A stretch of DNA of 43,848 nucleotides from an uncultured Eubacterium sp. GTDB lineage: Bacteria > Bacillota > Clostridia > Oscillospirales > Acutalibacteraceae. Within the stretch, counting starts at the first letter, position 1, and the number at the start of each line of letters is the position of its first letter. Location of the stretch: the NCBI RefSeq assembly GCF_945980375.1, contig NZ_CAMFQO010000014.1:1-43848 (forward strand), written 5' to 3'. Below are positions 42,371 to 43,848 of the stretch, one piece after another. Made by a program: the position numbers and the translations under genes. Below the pieces are notes generated by a model. It saw only the letters and a program-made list of their open reading frames with translations, made no database searches and was not told the origin of the DNA.

Positions 42371-43750
42371 TTATCTTCTTTTAGGAGGTGGGAGGTAATC
42401 ATCATCACCGTAAAGCTCACGGTCAAGCTTTTCCTGCTCTCTGCGACGCTTTGCAATCCTTGCCTTGTCGCGTTGAATTCTTCTGACAAACACAACAACA
42501 TAGGCAATGCCGAAAAGAATTATCAGGCACAAAAATGCAATTACAAATTTGTTTGTAAAGAATTTCTTGAGTGCATTAAGAATTTTCAAAAATGTTGACA
42601 GTTCAACGGTTTTTGCAGCCACAAGGTCAACCGTAATAATTGTTTTTCCTGCAAATATAATGTCTGCCTTGCAAACGAAATCACCTTTTGTAACAGGCGC
42701 CTCAAGGCTTTCAGGTGCATCAATAGGCTGAATAATTACATTTGACGGATCAAGGGTGCTTGGAACAAGAGTTGTAACATCATCCTTAACTACAAGCTGA
42801 ACGGTGTCGGCGTCCTTGCCGTTATTAACAGGAAGCTCATATGCAATATCGTTTTTGCGAACAACAGTTGAATATTTTAACGAGTCAAATGCCCAATCAA
42901 ACAACGAAGCAGCATCAATAAACGAGCACTTTGTTTTTATCCCGTCAAGCACCTCAATAGGACTGTCCATTACAATCGCAAGATAATTATATCCGCCCTT
43001 TGATGCCTTTGTTATTACGCAATAGCCTGCCTCCTCGGTTGAGCCTGTTTTGATACCCTGCGCATACTGATAGTAGTATGTAATGTGAAATTTATCAAGC
43101 ATATAGTTGGTATGGATTAAATTTAGATTTCCGAACTTATACTGTTGTGTTGAAGAAATCTTATTGAAAACATCGTTTTTCATTGCCTCAAGGGTTATTT
43201 TTGCCATATCGGAGGCTGTGGTATAATGCTCCGGATCGTGCAGACCGTCGGGATTAACAAAATGAGTATCCTTACAGCCTATGGATTGTACCCAGCTGTT
43301 CATTTCATCAACAAAGGCGGGAATGCTTCCGCTGACAAATTCTGCAAGCACCTCGCAGGCATCGCAGGCAGAATATACCATTGTTAAATACAACAGCTCC
43401 TCAATAGTATACGACTTACCGATTTTCAGGCCTGCTACCTGCGCACCCGTTCCGTATATAGACTCTATTGCAGTTTTTGAAGCAACAGTTTCCTGAGACA
43501 AATCCTTTACCTTATTAAGTGTTACCATAGCAGTAACAATCTTTGTTAATGATGCGGGATACTTCCTTTTATCTGCATTTTTTTGAGCCACAACAGGATG
43601 CGAATCATCATCAAGGCTAATCAGCATATACGCATCTGCATAAATTTTTACATTGGGAGTATATTCTGCCGCCTGTGCGTTAAAAGGAACGCAAAAAACA
43701 GTTAAGGCCATAACAACTGTGCACATAAAAGAAGCAAACAGTTTTTTCAT
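42371..43750 (-). CDS. Penicillin-binding D-Ala-D-Ala carboxypeptidase, S11 family
   Basis: A 459-residue exported enzyme acting on peptidoglycan stem peptides. A signal peptide (MKKLFASFMCTVVMALTVFC, cleavage near AQA-AEY at 27-28) precedes the catalytic domain: SLTK (Ser67, Lys70), second motif SAC at 127-129 where SxN is usual, and KTG at 234-236. A beta-rich C-terminal domain follows, then a membrane helix near 402-422 and a basic cytosolic tail (RRIQRDKARIAKRRREQEK). This single-span layout resembles spore-former DacF/DacB types. The Asn to Cys change recalls the SGC motif of the Streptomyces K15 transpeptidase. RBS AAGAGGTG precedes the ATG. Confidence 0.92.
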   Translation of the reverse strand: MKKLFASFMCTVVMALTVFCVPFNAQAAEYTPNVKIYADAYMLISLDDDSHPVVAQKNADKRKYPASLTKIVTAMVTLNKVKDLSQETVASKTAIESIYGTGAQVAGLKIGKSYTIEELLYLTMVYSACDACEVLAEFVSGSIPAFVDEMNSWVQSIGCKDTHFVNPDGLHDPEHYTTASDMAKITLEAMKNDVFNKISSTQQYKFGNLNLIHTNYMLDKFHITYYYQYAQGIKTGSTEEAGYCVITKASKGGYNYLAIVMDSPIEVLDGIKTKCSFIDAASLFDWAFDSLKYSTVVRKNDIAYELPVNNGKDADTVQLVVKDDVTTLVPSTLDPSNVIIQPIDAPESLEAPVTKGDFVCKADIIFAGKTIITVDLVAAKTVELSTFLKILNALKKFFTNKFVIAFLCLIILFGIAYVVVFVRRIQRDKARIAKRRREQEKLDRELYGDDDYLPPPKRR

Positions 43751-43814
43751 TTACTTGACACCTCTTGAAATAAATTATATTATAAATACATAATAACATA
43801 TTACTGTTGATAAT

Positions 43815-43848
43815 CTGTCTCTTATACACATCTGACGCTGCCGACGAC
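43815..43848. other. Illumina Nextera transposase adapter
   Basis: The last 34 bases begin CTGTCTCTTATACACATCT, the mosaic-end sequence of Nextera libraries, and continue as the read-1 adapter (GACGCTGCCGACGA) plus one base. It is not genomic DNA; the true contig ends at 43814. Confidence 0.97.

Noticed and set aside
1-43814. CRISPR arrays, prophage or insertion sequences
   Set aside because: No regularly spaced repeats, transposase, integrase or phage structural genes were found on either strand.

Overview
The window looks like one contig from a low-GC, endospore-forming, anaerobic gut Clostridia (Oscillospirales/Ruminococcaceae-like). The evidence is AT-rich sequence with strong AGGAGG-type ribosome binding sites and consensus sigma-A promoters, the sporulation genes spoIIGA, sigE and sigG, an oxygen-sensitive anaerobic sulfatase maturase, and several glycoside hydrolases with GPH-type sugar symporters. 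The last 34 bases are an Illumina/Nextera transposase adapter, so the right end is an assembly artefact and not genome.

Layout. 1-8435 is a glycan region. A minus-strand operon (AraC regulator, metallophosphoesterase, GH43-like hydrolase) is divergent from a plus-strand operon of a GH36 alpha-galactosidase, interrupted by one in-frame amber codon, and a GH38 alpha-mannosidase. 8501-8741 holds a tRNA-Leu(UAG) with its promoter and terminator. 8759-10848 encodes a DUF6625-type protein and a GT4 glycosyltransferase. 10954-12525 is the spoIIG locus (spoIIGA-sigE). Its promoter has 21-bp spacing and a Spo0A-like box over the -35, and spoIIGA appears to start at ATT. 12550-21271 is a continuous minus-strand run of nine tightly packed or overlapping genes: trmK, nif3-like, rqcH, ispD, ispF, an S26-type peptidase, an ABC exporter, a GH2 hydrolase and a cyclophilin.

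21363-26904 carries a DUF4364 gene, an intergenic repeat, a FliB-like lysine methylase overlapping an AAA-CYTH protein, and a YhgE/Pip membrane protein with a small two-TM partner. 26930-31850 is a sulfatase locus. The anaerobic sulfatase maturase is divergent from tauE-sulfatase-GPH symporter, and a consensus promoter lies antisense to the maturase. 31846-37615 holds an ArsC/Spx-type protein, an alkyltransferase-like protein, a GPH transporter with a 240-residue tail, tsf with an internal insertion, rpsB, and a lipoprotein. 37632-43750 holds the NAD(P)HX repair gene, two PAP2 phosphatases, sigG, an XRE regulator with a Spo0A box in its promoter, and a penicillin-binding carboxypeptidase with an SxC motif.

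How the genes work together. The sulfatase locus forms a coherent inferred pathway: import, cytosolic desulfation by a formylglycine sulfatase activated by its neighbour, and export of the sulfur oxyanion. The AraC-GH36-GH38-GH43 block is a glycan-use locus centred on one divergent control region. The Spo0A-like boxes tie spoIIG and the XRE gene to sporulation entry. All functions are inferred from motifs and context read by eye; no database search was run.
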